DNA of 64,000 bases from Dipteris shenzhenensis (Eukaryota; Polypodiophyta; Polypodiopsida; Gleicheniales), in assembly GCA_047967505.1 (NCBI GenBank), contig CM106541.1. One strand, given 5' to 3'. Positions 23,294 through 34,614 of this stretch are shown here, piece after piece; position 1 is the stretch's first letter, and each line of letters begins with the position of its first letter. The notes under the pieces were generated by a model, which saw only the letters and a list, made by a program, of their open reading frames with translations, was not told the origin of the DNA and did no database searches. The position numbers and the translations under genes were made by a program.

Positions 23294-24628
23294 CTACTCG
23301 GTTATTGCAACAACATGATCAAATACCCCTGATACATGTAAGGGATACAAAGTCCCACACTTGGCACCCCTAACCAAAAGCATAGAGCTCTTCTGAATTT
23401 TCCAACTCTGAAAGCCAAAAGTGGTGTGAAAACTAGCATCATCTAGCTGATCCATTGAAATAAGACTCTTGGTCAACTTAGGCACATGTCTCACATGTTT
23501 CAAAATAAATGCATACCCATTTGCAAAAGAAAACTTTATGTCACCTACTCCCACTATGTCACATGCATAGTTATTTCCAAGATGCACACAACCTGTCTTT
23601 CCACTGTCATAAGTGGAGAACCATTCCCTATGGGGAGTAACATGGAATGAAGCACTAGAATCCAAAATCCAATCCTGGGAATATGCATCATCTGAAGTGG
23701 TAAGCAAGTCTACAATAGTAGGTAGACTAGACATGAAGAGGACGTCATTGTCACTATCATGTGTGACTGTAGTGATCTCCTCGATCTTCACTTTTCCTTT
23801 GTCCTCCCTTGGACTCTCTTCCTTTTGATTTGCACCCCAATTTGCATTCTTTTTCTTATCCTTTTGCTCTCTTTTCAGCTTGTAGCAGTCCTTTTTCATA
23901 TGGCCCTTCTTGCCACAGTGGTAATACTCAATGTTCTGTGCCCTGGATTTGCTACAAGACTTCCCTCTTTCTTGGGACTTCCCCCTGAACTGTGATCTGC
24001 CCCTTTGCACATTTAAGGCTGCATCCTGCTTATTGCCGTCCATAGCCTTCTGTCTAATCTCCTCGGCCAACAAGCTACCCACAACATCATCAAATTTCAA
24101 TACTCCACCAAGTGCAGAGTTACTGACAGCTGTACGGAAGGTATCCCATGAGGATGGCAATGAACATAAGAGAAATATTGCCTTAATCTCCACATCAAAA
24201 TTCATCTTCTGAGCCTAAAGCTGGCTGAAAATAATATTGAATTCATTCAAGTGAGAAGCAATGGAGACCCCTTCCTTCATCTATAGCTCAAACAACCTCT
24301 TCATGAGGTAAACTTTATTAGAGGCAGTTTCCTTCTCATAAGTGGCACATAGTTTCTTCCACAAATCTTCCGTAGTCTGCTCATTTACTACTGTGAAATA
24401 AACTGACTCTGCAAGATGAAGTCTAATAGTAGACTTTGCTAATGCATCCAACTCATTCCAATCATCCTCAGGCATATTTGCAGGCTTAGCTTCAATCCCT
24501 GCCAAGGGTTTAATCTGCTTCTTTTGAATAAGCACATCCCTTATTTGTTCTTTCCACAAAGAAAAGTTTGTCCCATCAAACTTTTTAATGTTGAAAAACT
24601 CCTTTTTAGACATTGAAGAGGATGCCAT
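23294..24628 (-). pseudogene. Element J: gag and protease
   Basis: Gag starts at ATG 24628 (MASSSMSKKEFFNIKKFDGTNF); the in-frame ATG 24 bases upstream is not conserved in K, so the later start is chosen. The capsid-like domain runs to FEL, where a TAG (24281-24283) replaces the Gln present in K. The frame reopens at 24205 through a zinc knuckle that has lost its first Cys (YYHCGKKGHMKKDC) and a Lys-rich stretch to protease WILDSSASFHVTPHREW. The pre-integrase VPKLTKSLIS follows. From 24205 to 23294 it stays open. Confidence 0.92.
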
Positions 24629-26046
24629 AATGCAAATAAAGCAAAATCCCAAATGCTAGTGCCTACGAGAGAGAATCACACCAAATACATGGTGCACCCA
24701 AATGTGTATGCCACAATAGAGTGAAATATCACCAAAACTCATGTCTCAAAGCATCTAACTCGTGCATATACTATGCATCCATATGAGCTACTCTAGCCCA
24801 AAAGAAAATGCCAACTGCAATGGCAATCCAAAATGCCAATAAGTGCCAAATGACTCAAGCATAAACACCGTTCATTAGCATATGCATTAATAATATCTCA
24901 TCCAAGAGAGCATAGCAATATCAGTGCATCACCTACAATGTGTCAAAGTTGTCCCTCAGCATAAAATAGCATCCATGTGCAAGCATCCCACAAGGCAATT
25001 TGGGCCTATCAGCGCATCCAATAAGGACTGCAATGCATCCAAATGGCCTATAAATCATCCATTGCAACCCAATGCACACCACAAATGAGCGCACACTGCT
25101 CAAACTGCAACCAGAGTGATCTGCATAAGGTATGCTCAAGAAATCATAGTCCCACGGTAATGACCGCTACTAAAAATAGAACTTGAGATGCGTCAAAACA
25201 TGGGCGCAATTGCATAATCGGACTCAGCAAGAAAATCTGCAAATATCTCTCTTTTGCCAGAACTCCAAAATCCCAACCGATGAGTGAGAAATGGGAGTCA
25301 ACACTTATCCACTGCCATGTGGCATAAATCTAAGGTTTCAAAACCTTAGAATGAAAAATGCATAACAGAGAGACGAAATCCAATACGCAGAGATCTATAA
25401 CTCTGAAAATCCTCCACTGAATCATGTAAGAACTGATAGGTAGGGGTTTTTGGGTGTCTGAAATGCAATGGGATAGATGGTTTTGGAAACCGTGTTCTCA
25501 ATCACTGGGTTCAACACATGAACTAAAAAAAGTTTTTGGAAACAGAGCTATTTGTAAACTCCACCAGAGTGCAAATGATGAGCAACATAGAAGTTTTAGG
25601 ACCTCGTGAGTCCACCGAAATTGACAGATTTGCAAATGGTTGCTCCAAACTTGAGTTCCAATACCCGAGCAAAAAAACACAGAAACTAACACAGTGAGTC
25701 AGAAATCCAATGGAATGATCCTAGATTCAAGAATGAAGGTGTTTCCAAGCTCTTGAAGTAATGTGGACACCAAAAGCAAGCAATAGTTGCCTCTATAAGT
25801 CAATACGGAGTCTCTATCATTGAACGGAACAGGGAAAAGCTCAAAAAACGACTTTTTCTTTGAAAACACTTAACAGGCTCTCGAAACCACTTCGCAAAAC
25901 CAAAGTGACTTTTCCAAAGGTTCCTCCAAGGTCTCTGCACACTTGGATGCAAGTAAAGTCACCCACAAAGCTTCATGCAGAGCTTCTCCTTCCTCCACAG
26001 AGCTGCTGAGCTTCTAAGCATTCACGCACGCACAGCTAGATCACCC
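24629..26046 (-). other. Leader of J (1.4 kb)
   Basis: Non-coding, colinear with K's leader. No ORF of note. Confidence 0.8.
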
Positions 26047-26060
26047 GGGCTCTGATACCA
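26047..26060 (-). other. Primer-binding site of J (tRNA-iMet)
   Basis: Minus strand TGGTATCAGAGCCC, two bases from the 5' LTR end. Confidence 0.93.
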
Positions 26061-26062
26061 GT

Positions 26063-26233
26063 TGAGAATGCTCTCAACGAAAGCAATAACGGAAGAGGGA
26101 GAGAGAGAAATAGAGAGCCACACAAGTTTTGGTGGGTGTAGAACCACCCTAATCTTCTTTTTCATTCATTTATATATGTGTTTGAGCATTGTACATAACC
26201 GGGGTAAAGCCACAGTGACCTTTAACCCCCACA
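26063..26233 (-). repeat. 5' LTR of J (171 bp)
   Basis: Plus strand TGAGAATGCTCTCAACG ... CCCCCACA. Has an extra GAGAGAGAAATAGAG purine run compared with the 3' LTR. Confidence 0.93.
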
Positions 26234-27429
26234 GGATTGGCAAGGAATCAAAGGATGGAGAATTTACATATATTGTCTAGTCTAGCAGCTTTTGAGAAAA
26301 GTAGCACTTGTCCAATCTAGTCTCTCTCCTATTATCCCCTAATTGTCTATTACATCAAGTGAAATCTATAGTGAAACAAACATATGTCAACCAGCTGTAG
26401 AGAGACTTTCAATCTTTTTCAGGTCTAAGGCTTAGTGTCTCTTATCAAAGATCCCTTGCCTAAACATATGTCCCCTGAGTACACAACCATGTTGAAGTTC
26501 CCAAAAATGAAAGAGAATCCCATGTTTGTATTCTACACTGTGTACTAGTTGGGACATATAAGGTTACTACATTATGAAAAGAACTCCTTTTATGCTTCAT
26601 GTAAGGGAAACCATTCTAGCTTAATCATGGGTGAAGTCTCTAATTACTTCCCCTTGAAAGTAAGAGAGTATCCTATATGGTAGTTCCACCCCTACCCACC
26701 TCATACTTTGTGTAATATCTGGTTGTTCTTCTGGTAGCAAGGACAACCTCTTCTTGACCAATCTGGACAGCTAAGGTTCAGGACCTAGAACTCATGGTAC
26801 TTTTGATGTGGGCTTTAGCACATTTTTCCATTGAGATGTCTTTCACACAAACTTATTATATGAGACATTATATTGTCAACATGTGTATTTGGATTTTGGA
26901 ATACAATTTTGTAAAGCATCTTGAAATATATTGACTATTTTTCAAGTTCCATATGCGATGCATTTTGTAATCTTGGTGCATGTGTGAACCGACATGTATT
27001 ATTTATCAAAAGTATCAAGAAAGCAAACCAAATACATGTCTCAAGATGTTATAGTCCTTAAACCTAAGAGTAAATATATCCTCTTTTATATATTCTCTTA
27101 AAAAGGATTTAATCTTCTACTTCTCTGTGTTCCTTTTTCCTCTCTTGCTTGAGTTTGCTTTGTTTTTTCCCTTGGTTGTGTCATCCTTCTCTTCTTCTTT
27201 CTTTGTAGGCCCTTGCACTTCCTTAGGTGTGTGTCATTCTTGTCTAATCCACATTTGCATGATCTCAATAGAATCCTCTAAAATCTCCCAATCAGACTTA
27301 TCTTCATCTGAGAGATAGATGCCAACACCATCTTGAGTTCTAGGGACAAGATGGGAGGATGCCAACATTAATAGGAGGTCCCAAAAAAGTTTGGAAATAT
27401 TGCAAGTATAGCTATTCCAAATATGCTAT
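26234..27429. other. Unassigned stretch between J and E
   Basis: No known domain and no open frame with family resemblance. It may be older decayed element or intergenic DNA. Confidence 0.5.
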
Positions 27430-27658
27430 TATTGAGAGATCATGCTTAACATCATGTGATCATATGTGCATAGCACTAACCCAATAGAGTGCTATAAAGG
27501 AAAGGGCTATATGCCCTAACCCTAACCTAAATGGGTTTGTATATATTCTACATTTCCAATTAAATCTAGTGTACAGTTAGTCATTTGTGGTGTGCTCTCG
27601 AGCTGTGCCCTCTCTCCTTATCTCCACTCTTCTCCTCTCCCCTCTTCATATTTTGTCA
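27430..27658 (+). repeat. 5' LTR of E (229 bp, short U3 form)
   Basis: TATTGAGAGATCATGC ... ATTTTGTCA; the first bases TGTTG have changed to TATTG. Single U3 block, telomere-like CCCTAACCCTAACC, TATATATT box. Confidence 0.92.
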
Positions 27659-27670
27659 TGGTATCAAAGC
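27659..27670 (+). other. Primer-binding site of E
   Basis: TGGTATCAAAGC, one mismatch to the iMet-type site, directly after the LTR. Confidence 0.92.
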
Positions 27671-28839
27671 TCCCTTGCCTTCCGCTGAGGCATTGCGACC
27701 CTTGAGAGATTGAGTGATTGAGAGGTTGAGTGATTGAGTGTTCTTTCACTTTTGTTTAGTGATAGAGAGAATTTTTGTCCATAGGAATTCCATTCATCTC
27801 CTTTGAGAGTTTGTGAGAGATTTATGTTCTCTTTATGATTGAGAGATTTGTGAGACTTTCTTCAAGAGAGCTCCCTTTATTCATTTGGTTCATTGCTTAT
27901 TGTGAGAGAGAAAGGTCTCCTTGAGAGCTCTTGTTCATTTCGAGAGAGAAAGATGAGAATTCTATTCAACATTGGTTCATTTTCTATTAGAGAGAGATAG
28001 GAAGAGTCTTATCTCTGCTCCAATGCAGCAAAGCAGCTCTCAGACTTAGCCTCATGCAAACTAATCGACTAGCCTGCTATGAACATCCACCACTAAGGCA
28101 ACTCGACTCATCCTCAACAGATTCAATAGATGTTCGACACAGGTGGCAGCAATGCACACAAACAATAGCTCTTCTACTCTTCTAGCAAGCCTACATGGCC
28201 TCCAGCGACTAGCCACCTCTACTATAGTCAAAGCCTCTCTAGCCTTACGACTGCCTGCATGCAATCTCTCTCCTAATTTGATAGCAAAAAACTCTAACCG
28301 ATTACATTTGCCACCATGAGGATCGCCAGTCCATCCACAGTAAGCCCACTAAGCTAGTAGCGACTATGTTCGAGCAGTGTCAACCAAAGCATTATTAGCT
28401 AGAGTGTATTGGATACCGTCCATTCTAAAAACAAACTTGGTGAGGTTCGAGAAAAGAATTGGGTGGCTCCTTGGATGCTCTCGAAGTGGTCGAAGCTATA
28501 GTGCACATGCATGGAATTACCGACTCTATCCCTAAGTGCCTACACAACAGCTGCCATCGACCTTCTCCAATGAGCACCGAACTGAGCCAATTCATAGTCC
28601 ATCTCCATAGCTAGGAGATTACAAGGAGCTTCCAAGAACATCTATGAGCATCTACCTCCTCTCTTGAGCAAAAGCAATACAACATCTCTTTCCATCATTG
28701 ACAGCCCAGTACTCCAAAGCTTGCAACTACTCCAAATGACCGAAACTCCAAGAGCGACCTCGACTCCTTACAAAGCCTCCTCGAGAAACACTTGTAGCAT
28801 CCGGCCATCACATAGACATGGGAATCTCTAAGGCTCTCT
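27671..28839 (+). other. Leader of E, first part
   Basis: GAGAG-rich beginning (27700-27970) followed by a stretch that does not align with other copies. Interrupted at 28839 by element F. Confidence 0.75.
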
Positions 28840-29198
28840 TGTTGAGATATCGAGCTCCACTCGTGATATGCCAGGGTGACCGTTGTGCATTTATGTCACC
28901 GACTTGTTAGCTGCAGATGCAATTGGTACATTGCCCATGAATAATAGCTGGATGATAGCTATCTTTATGTACTCTAGTTAGTGGCTCAGTTAGTATGCCA
29001 CCTAGGTTAGCTGAGTTTGGTTTGAGACCCACATATAGGCTTTATCTATTCCTTTTGTACTTAGAGAGAGTTCTTTTTGGCTTACACAACTAAGAAGAGG
29101 AAAACTGTTTTCAGCCTCCACTTTTGTGTGTATTACCCAATTGTGTATGTGAGAAAGCTGCAAGTGAGACTCCTTACTTCTCTCCCACTCTCTTCACA
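28840..29198 (+). repeat. 5' LTR of F (359 bp)
   Basis: TGTTGAGATATCGAGCTCC ... CTCTCTTCACA. Contains a 30-40-bp segment (near 29002-29035) missing from the 3' LTR. Confidence 0.94.
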
Positions 29199-29210
29199 TG
29201 GTATCAGAGC
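29199..29210 (+). other. Primer-binding site of F
   Basis: TGGTATCAGAGC, perfect iMet-type site immediately after the LTR. Confidence 0.95.
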
Positions 29211-29733
29211 TCAGTTTGTGCTAAGGAGCTCAAGAAAGCAAACCAAGTTCACAGTGTCTTGGTCAAAGGATCAATCTTGCTTTCCTTTTTCGAGTTTGGG
29301 AGCAAATCTCTGCAAGGAGGACAGCCAAAAAGTGCAAGAGTGCACTGTCTCAGATTGGGATGCCCTTTGTAGTGTGGCGAGAGGGTAGTATATGCTACGG
29401 GCAAGGGAAAAGCCCTTGGTGACATTATTTTTTTGATTCGAGGCCATTTTGAGGCCCGCTTTTGGTGGCGGAGGTTTTCCGCATGCGCTAAAAAAGGTGC
29501 CTGTGCGACCACTGTTCTGCAGGTGAGTGAAAAGTTGCCACAGAAATTGCATCGTATGCCTATGCACAGAGATATTGGGAGTGACAAAATCATTCTTATT
29601 TCCTGCTGATGCAAAATCGTCACTAGGAAGTGATTGTGTGGTCAAATACCAATTTCATCAGTTTTGCAGATTTACCCTTGTGAGGCAGAAGTTGTGTTTT
29701 TTGCAGTGACAGAATATTTTGCAGTGTTCTGTA
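29211..29733 (+). other. Leader of F
   Basis: About 520 bases without a gene, colinear with H's leader (58775-59306). Confidence 0.8.
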
Positions 29734-30600
29734 ATGGCGTCTAATGCTCTTTCATAGATAGTCACTGAAAAGCTTGACAAGAACAACTTCCCAGCATGGA
29801 AGTTTAGAATGACAAATTTCCTTAAGGGAAAAGGCTATTGGGAGTTCATTACTGGAGTTGAACAAGAACCAGTTATTCCTAATGTTCCCAATCAATAAGA
29901 GTTGCAAGCATTTAAAGGTTGGCATGAGAGAGCGAGGAAAGTTATGTACTGGTTGTCTATTAGTATTTTAGATTCTATGATTGTGCATATTCAGGATACA
30001 AGCACGCCGAAGGAGGCATGGGATACTTTGACAAAAATGTATAGCATAAATATGCAAGCCAAGAAAATGTAGCTCAAGCAGGAGTTGTATAATGTGCAGA
30101 GAGAAAATATGAGCATCAATGACTACCACATGAAGGTGAAGAAGATTGCAGATGCACTTGCTTCCATTGGGTTGCTAGTGGAAGATGATGATTTAGTTTC
30201 TGTGACCTTGAATAGCCTAGGAAAGGATTATGCGCAGTTCCAGACATCCATTACCATCCGTGAGAATTGTCTTGATTTTGGGGAGTTGATTTTTTCTTCT
30301 AATTTTTGAAGAGAAAAGAAATGGTGGTGCATCTTCTTCAGGAGGAACTTCAAAAGATACAGTCTTCTACTCAAATGCCAATCTGGAGGCCATGGCAGAA
30401 ATCAAAATATGTGGCATATTCAAGAAAACCAGTCCTATGGAGGAGGATGTGGTAACTTTAGAGAGGGGAGCCAAAGAGGTCGTGGTGGATGGCAGAGAGG
30501 CCAAAATGCAAACAGCAATGTTGAATGCTACTACTGTGGTAAAATGGGTCATATGGCTAAAGACTCTGCTACAAAAAGTAGAATGACATCATGAATGAAA
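29734..30600 (+). pseudogene. Element F: gag, broken
   Basis: ATG at 29734 starts MASNALS, then TAG at 29755-29757 where H has CAG (SLSQIITKKLDKNNF in H). The UBN2-type gag domain can be followed (LDKNNFPAWKFRM; YNVQRENMSINDYHMKVKKIADALA from 30085) with additional stops and a break after 30309. A knuckle (ECYYCGKMGHMAKDS, 30520-30565) keeps Cys-Cys-His, but an extra base near its last ligand shifts the frame. Confidence 0.92.
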
Positions 30601-31450
30601 AATTGCAGCAAGGCAATTATGCATCCTCTAGTAGACAGGGTGATGATAGAAATGAGCATTTGTTTATGGTGTAGCACATGACCAATTCTGTAACAAGTGC
30701 AGAAGAAAGCAATGATGCATGGTATGTTGACTCAGGTGCATCAAACCACATGATAGGTCATGCAGAATGGATGCAGGATACAAGGAAAATGGAAAGACCA
30801 GGATTTGTGGAGACTGGTGATGATACTGCACATCCTATTGTGTAGATAGGTAAAATTTCTTTGTCTATGCAACATAGAAAAAAGAAATACCTGTCTGCTT
30901 GGGGGGGTCACTATGTATAAACCCTCTATACCATGTGCGTTCAAGGCATATTTCTAAAATCCCTTATCTGTAAATTTTTCATTAATAAAATGTACCCCTT
31001 TTCTATACAAATCTGTAAATTTTTTCCAAAACTATTTTAAATAGTCCCTTATGTATATTTATTTCTGTAAATTTTAGAAATAAAAAATATCCTTCTGTTG
31101 AACTCACGTGATAGGGTTACATATGATGAGTGACCCCCCCGAGCCTGTCTGATGTATTTCATGTCCTAAATATCACCAAGAACCTAGTTTCTGTTGGTCA
31201 AATGGTTGAGCAGGGCTTGCAGGTCAGATTTAATCCTCATGGATGCTTTGTTGAGGATATGAAAAATAAAGGTCGCTTGATGGCAAAAGGGAAGGATGTT
31301 TATGTTGGATGTGGACATGCCTAAATTGATTGCAGCAATGTTTGCACATGGGACCAGTGTAGTTGCAGATATTGATATCTGGCATAAACGCATTGGTCAT
31401 GTTAATGTACAGTGACTTAAATTATTGTAGGCCCAAAATATTGTTGCAGG
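30601..31450 (+). pseudogene. Element F: protease and pre-integrase, split by a small transposon
   Basis: Protease active site WYVDSGASNHMIGHAEWM (about 30720-30775) with DSGAS intact. Pre-integrase NITKNLVSVGQMVEQG follows at about 31170. The 246-bp inverted-repeat element (30898-31143) separates the two. Compared with H, several point stops (for example TGTAGATAGG at 30841, where H has CAAATTGG) are present. Confidence 0.9.
30898..31143. mobile_element. 246-bp inverted-repeat DNA transposon (MITE), 8-bp target duplication
   Basis: Terminal inverted repeats are CTTGGGGGGGTCACT and AGTGACCCCCCCGAG (14 of 15 match). The element is flanked by perfect CCTGTCTG at 30890-30897 and 31144-31151; the empty site is seen in H (CTTATCTGATG on the sense strand, single copy). 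Inside, TCTGTAAATTTT occurs three times (30967, 31012, 31064). It has no coding capacity. The 8-bp duplication points to the hAT superfamily, although hAT ends usually begin CAGGG or TAGGG, so the family is uncertain. A 5' part of a second copy lies at 60615-60690. Confidence 0.9.
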
Positions 31451-32320
31451 ATTGCCTAAGTTCAAGGTTGCAAAAATGCATAAGGTATGTGAAGCCTGTC
31501 AATTTGGAAAACAGGCAAGCAAACCATTTCCTAGACATGTTCAAGAGAGTAAGAGGCCATTGGAATTAATCGACTCTAATGTGTGGACTACTAAAGCTGC
31601 ATCTATTGGAGGCTATCATTATTTTGTCACTTTTATTGATGACTATAGCAGAAAAGTTTGGGTGTACTTTATGAAAAAGAAAAGTGAAGTGTTTGGGCAT
31701 TTCAAAGCTTGTAAAGCTATGGTTGAGAAAGAAACAGGCCTACAAATAAAATCCCTAAGGTCAAATGGAGGGGGAGAGTATGTCTCAAATGAGTTTGCAA
31801 GGTTACTGTAGGAGCATGGCATAACGCAGCAATATTCATGCAGTCATACCCCACAACAAAATGGACTTGCAAAAAGGAGAAATAGGCATATTGGAGAGAT
31901 ATCTCATGCCATGCTCAATGAAAAAGACCTGCCATATTATTATTGGGCTGAAGCAGTTGCTACAGTAGTCTACATAATGAACATGACTCCCATTGTAGCA
32001 ATACATGGCATGATGCTAGAGGAGAGGTATACTAGCAGGAAACCAGATATTTCACATTTGAAAGTTTTTGTTGCATTGCCTATGTTCATGTGCTAGATGA
32101 GTTGCGATCCAAGTTGGATCCAAAAGTTGAGAAGTGCATCTTTATTGGTTATTCTCTGCAGCAGAAAGGGTATAGATGCTATAACCCTTCTACTCATAAG
32201 TTTACAGTGAGCAGAGATGTTGTTTTTGATGAGATGAGTAGCTGGTATAAACCAGTAAATGTGATTGATGATGTAGATGCACAAAATGGTAATGCTGCAT
32301 AGAATTCATAGTAGCAATCA
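31451..32320 (+). pseudogene. Element F: integrase, two catalytic residues changed
   Basis: Zinc-site end KVCEACQFGKQ, first Asp in FIDDYSRKVWVYF. The second Asp is changed (LRSNGGGEY; Asn codon 31764-31766, Asp in H and I). A TAG stands at about 31809. Thirty-five residues after the second position the catalytic Glu is Lys (GLAKRRNRHI; H has LVERKNRHI). WAEAVATVVYIMN, a frameshift near 32070, and CIFIGYSLQQKGYRCYNP with SRDVVFDEMSSWY complete the domain. Confidence 0.92.
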
Positions 32321-33700
32321 CAAAATATCAGTGGACCTGTAGTGTCCTCTAGCAGTGGTTCACATACTTTGACATGGACAGGCAGATTGAGATTAGGAGA
32401 ATCTCCTAAAAGCAATGCAGATAGTGGTATGCAAGTATCATGAAAGGGAAAAGAGAAAGTAGATCAGCCCATGGTTGATGTGAATGCAGGTCACTCTTAT
32501 GTGGATGGTGAACCTAGTGGCTCAGAACAGAGCCTTGATGATGAGTTGGGTATTCCTTCTGTTGTTACACTTAGGGTAAGAAAGACAAGGGATGTTTTGA
32601 GAGCACCTGGTAGTGACCTATTTTGCACAGCTCTACCAGAGTTATGTATCCTATGGATAGGCTAAAATATGATGGATTTATAGCCATTCAATATGCCTAT
32701 ATGGTCAAAGTGATAAATGAACCAGAACCCATGAACCAGAACCTAGAACCCACTTCTTTTGAGCAAGCCATGGGAAAAGAAAAATGGGAGAAATCCATGG
32801 ATGAAGAAATGGATGCCTTGGAAGCAAATGCTACATGAGAATTGGTGCCTTTGCCTAAAAACAAGAATGCAATTGGCTACAAGTGGGTTTATAAGGTGAA
32901 GCACAATGTAGATGGTTCTGTGAGCAGATACAAGGCAAGATTAGTTGTCAAGGGGTATGCACATACATATGGCATTGATTATGAAGAAGCATTTAGTCCG
33001 GTTGCAAGGATGGCAACCATAAGAGCAGTCATTGCTATGGCTGCATCAAAGGGATGGTCTTTACATCAGATGGATGTAAAGAATGCCTTCTTGCATGGTG
33101 ATTTGCAAGAAGAGACCTATATGAAGTAGCCACTAGGTTATGTGCATGCTGTTCATCCTGAGTTTGTTTGTAGGTTGAAGAAAGCCTTGTATGGCTTGAA
33201 GCAAGCACCCAGAGCATGGTCTGACAAGATAGGATAGTATATTGTCACTATTGGCTTTCAGATTTCCACGGCAGATTTCTCACTTTATGTGAGAAAATTA
33301 GAGAAAGGTATTATGTTGCTTGTCATTTATGTTGATGATTTGATGATCACATGTGATAGTGATGAAGATATCCTTTATGTAAAAATGCTATTGAAGCAGA
33401 TGTTTGAGATGAAGGATTTGGGAGAGCTACCTTACTTCTTGGGCATTGAGGTGATTTGATCCAGAGGTGGGATATGGCTCTTGCAGAGGCAGTATGGATT
33501 GGATATGCTGTCCAAATATGGGATGACAGGCTGCAAGCCTATTTTAGTTCCTTTGGAGTAGAATGTGAAGCTGAGCACAGATGTAGGTGAGCTTCTGGAA
33601 GACCCTACTATGTACAGGCGCATAGCAGGAAGTTTGATTTATATGACTATTACTAGGCCAGATTTGAGCTATGATGTTGGGTTGGTAAGCTTATGCAGGC
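32321..33700 (+). pseudogene. Element F: reverse transcriptase, broken
   Basis: Linker, then [21 protein letters not shown] followed by a TGG to TGA stop; [48 protein letters not shown] with a stop just after; YGLKQAPRAW; YVDDLMIT (catalytic YVDD at 33328-33339); MKDLGELPYFLGIEV then TGA. All landmarks are in order, interrupted by at least five stops. Confidence 0.92.
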
Positions 33701-34325
33701 TCCAAGGAAACTGTATCTGGATGTAGCTAGATGCATACTGAGGTTTGTGAAGTCCACATTGCAGTATGGACTATTTTATGAGACTGGGGTTCAGATACAG
33801 TTGCATGGATACACTGATGCAGCTTGGGGTGGTAGTATTTCTAATAGATGATATACCAGTGGATATGTGTTCTCTTTTGGGAGTGCTGCAATCACTTGGA
33901 GCAATAAGAAACAGCCTACAGTTGCCTTGTCGAGTACAGAGGCTGAGTACAGGGGTGCAACAATGGCTGCATGTGAGGCAGCTTGATTGCATAGGCTACT
34001 TTATGATATGCATGAGTCTACAGATGGGCTAGTTGTCATTTATTGTGACAACATGAGTAGTATACACTTGGCAAATAACCCAGTCTATCATGCTAGAACA
34101 AAGCACATTGAGGTGCATTATCACTATGTGCAAGAGAAGGTTCTAGTAGGTTTTATTGATCTGGTTTATGTCAGCACAGAGGATCAAGTAGCTAACATAT
34201 TCACGAAGGCATTGGGTGTAGAGAAGCCACGCAAGTTCAGAGACATGCTTGGTGTGCAAGAATTGGGATTGAGGTTGAGGGGGAGTGTTGAGATATCGAG
34301 CTCTACTCGTGATATGCCAGGGTGA
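33701..34325 (+). pseudogene. Element F: RNase H
   Basis: Copia RNase H with [12 protein letters not shown], a TGA stop (tryptophan codon expected) at about 33985, then YCDNMSSIHLANNPVYHARTKHIEVHYHYV and VSTEDQVANIFTKAL (33987-34325). The frame reads through the polypurine tract and about 40 bases into the 3' LTR. Confidence 0.92.
34271..34285 (+). other. Polypurine tract of F
   Basis: GAGGTTGAGGGGGAG directly before the 3' LTR start TGTTGAG. Confidence 0.88.
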
Positions 34326-34614
34326 CCGTTGTGCATTTATGTCACCGACTTGTTAGCTGCAGACACGGTTGGTACACCGCCCATGAATAATAGCTGGATG
34401 ACAACTATCTTTATGTACTCTAGTTAGTGGCTCAGTTAGTATGCCAGCATATAGGTTTTATCTATTCCTTTTGTACTTAGAGAGAGTTCTTTTTGGCTTA
34501 CACAACTAAGAAGAGGAAAACTGTTTTCAGCCTCCACCTGTGTGTGTATTCCCCCATTGTGTATGTGAGAAAGGTGCAAGTGAGACTCCTTACTTCTCTC
34601 CCACTCTCTTCACA
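34286..34614 (+). repeat. 3' LTR of F (329 bp)
   Basis: TGTTGAGATATCGAGCTCT ... CTCTCTTCACA; matches the 5' LTR apart from a 30-40-bp deletion and scattered substitutions. Confidence 0.94.

Larger units (their letters stand above)
20354..26233 (-). mobile_element. Complete copia family-3 element J, inactive
   Basis: Minus-strand Ty1/copia element of 5.88 kb with both LTRs (20354-20506; 26063-26233), primer site, leader, gag-PR-INT-RT-RNase H and a polypurine tract. The pol order is copia. Flanking pentamers GCAAT and GGATT do not form a convincing target duplication. The coding region has a stop in gag, breaks in integrase, a gap in RT and a frameshift in RNase H. K (5461-8719) is a second copy. 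Confidence 0.95.
28840..34614 (+). mobile_element. Complete copia family-2 element F, inactive
   Basis: Plus-strand copia element of 5.78 kb: LTRs 28840-29198 and 34286-34614, iMet primer site, 0.5-kb leader, gag-PR-INT-RT-RNase H, polypurine tract. Flanked by TCTCT (28835-28839) and TCTCC (34615-34619), an imperfect 5-bp target duplication, inside E's leader. All coding domains carry stops or frameshifts; a 246-bp DNA transposon sits in the protease/pre-integrase region. H and I are relatives. Confidence 0.95.

Noticed and set aside
20349-26238. Target-site duplication of element J (GCAAT and GGATT)
   Set aside because: Only three of five bases agree; not better than chance.
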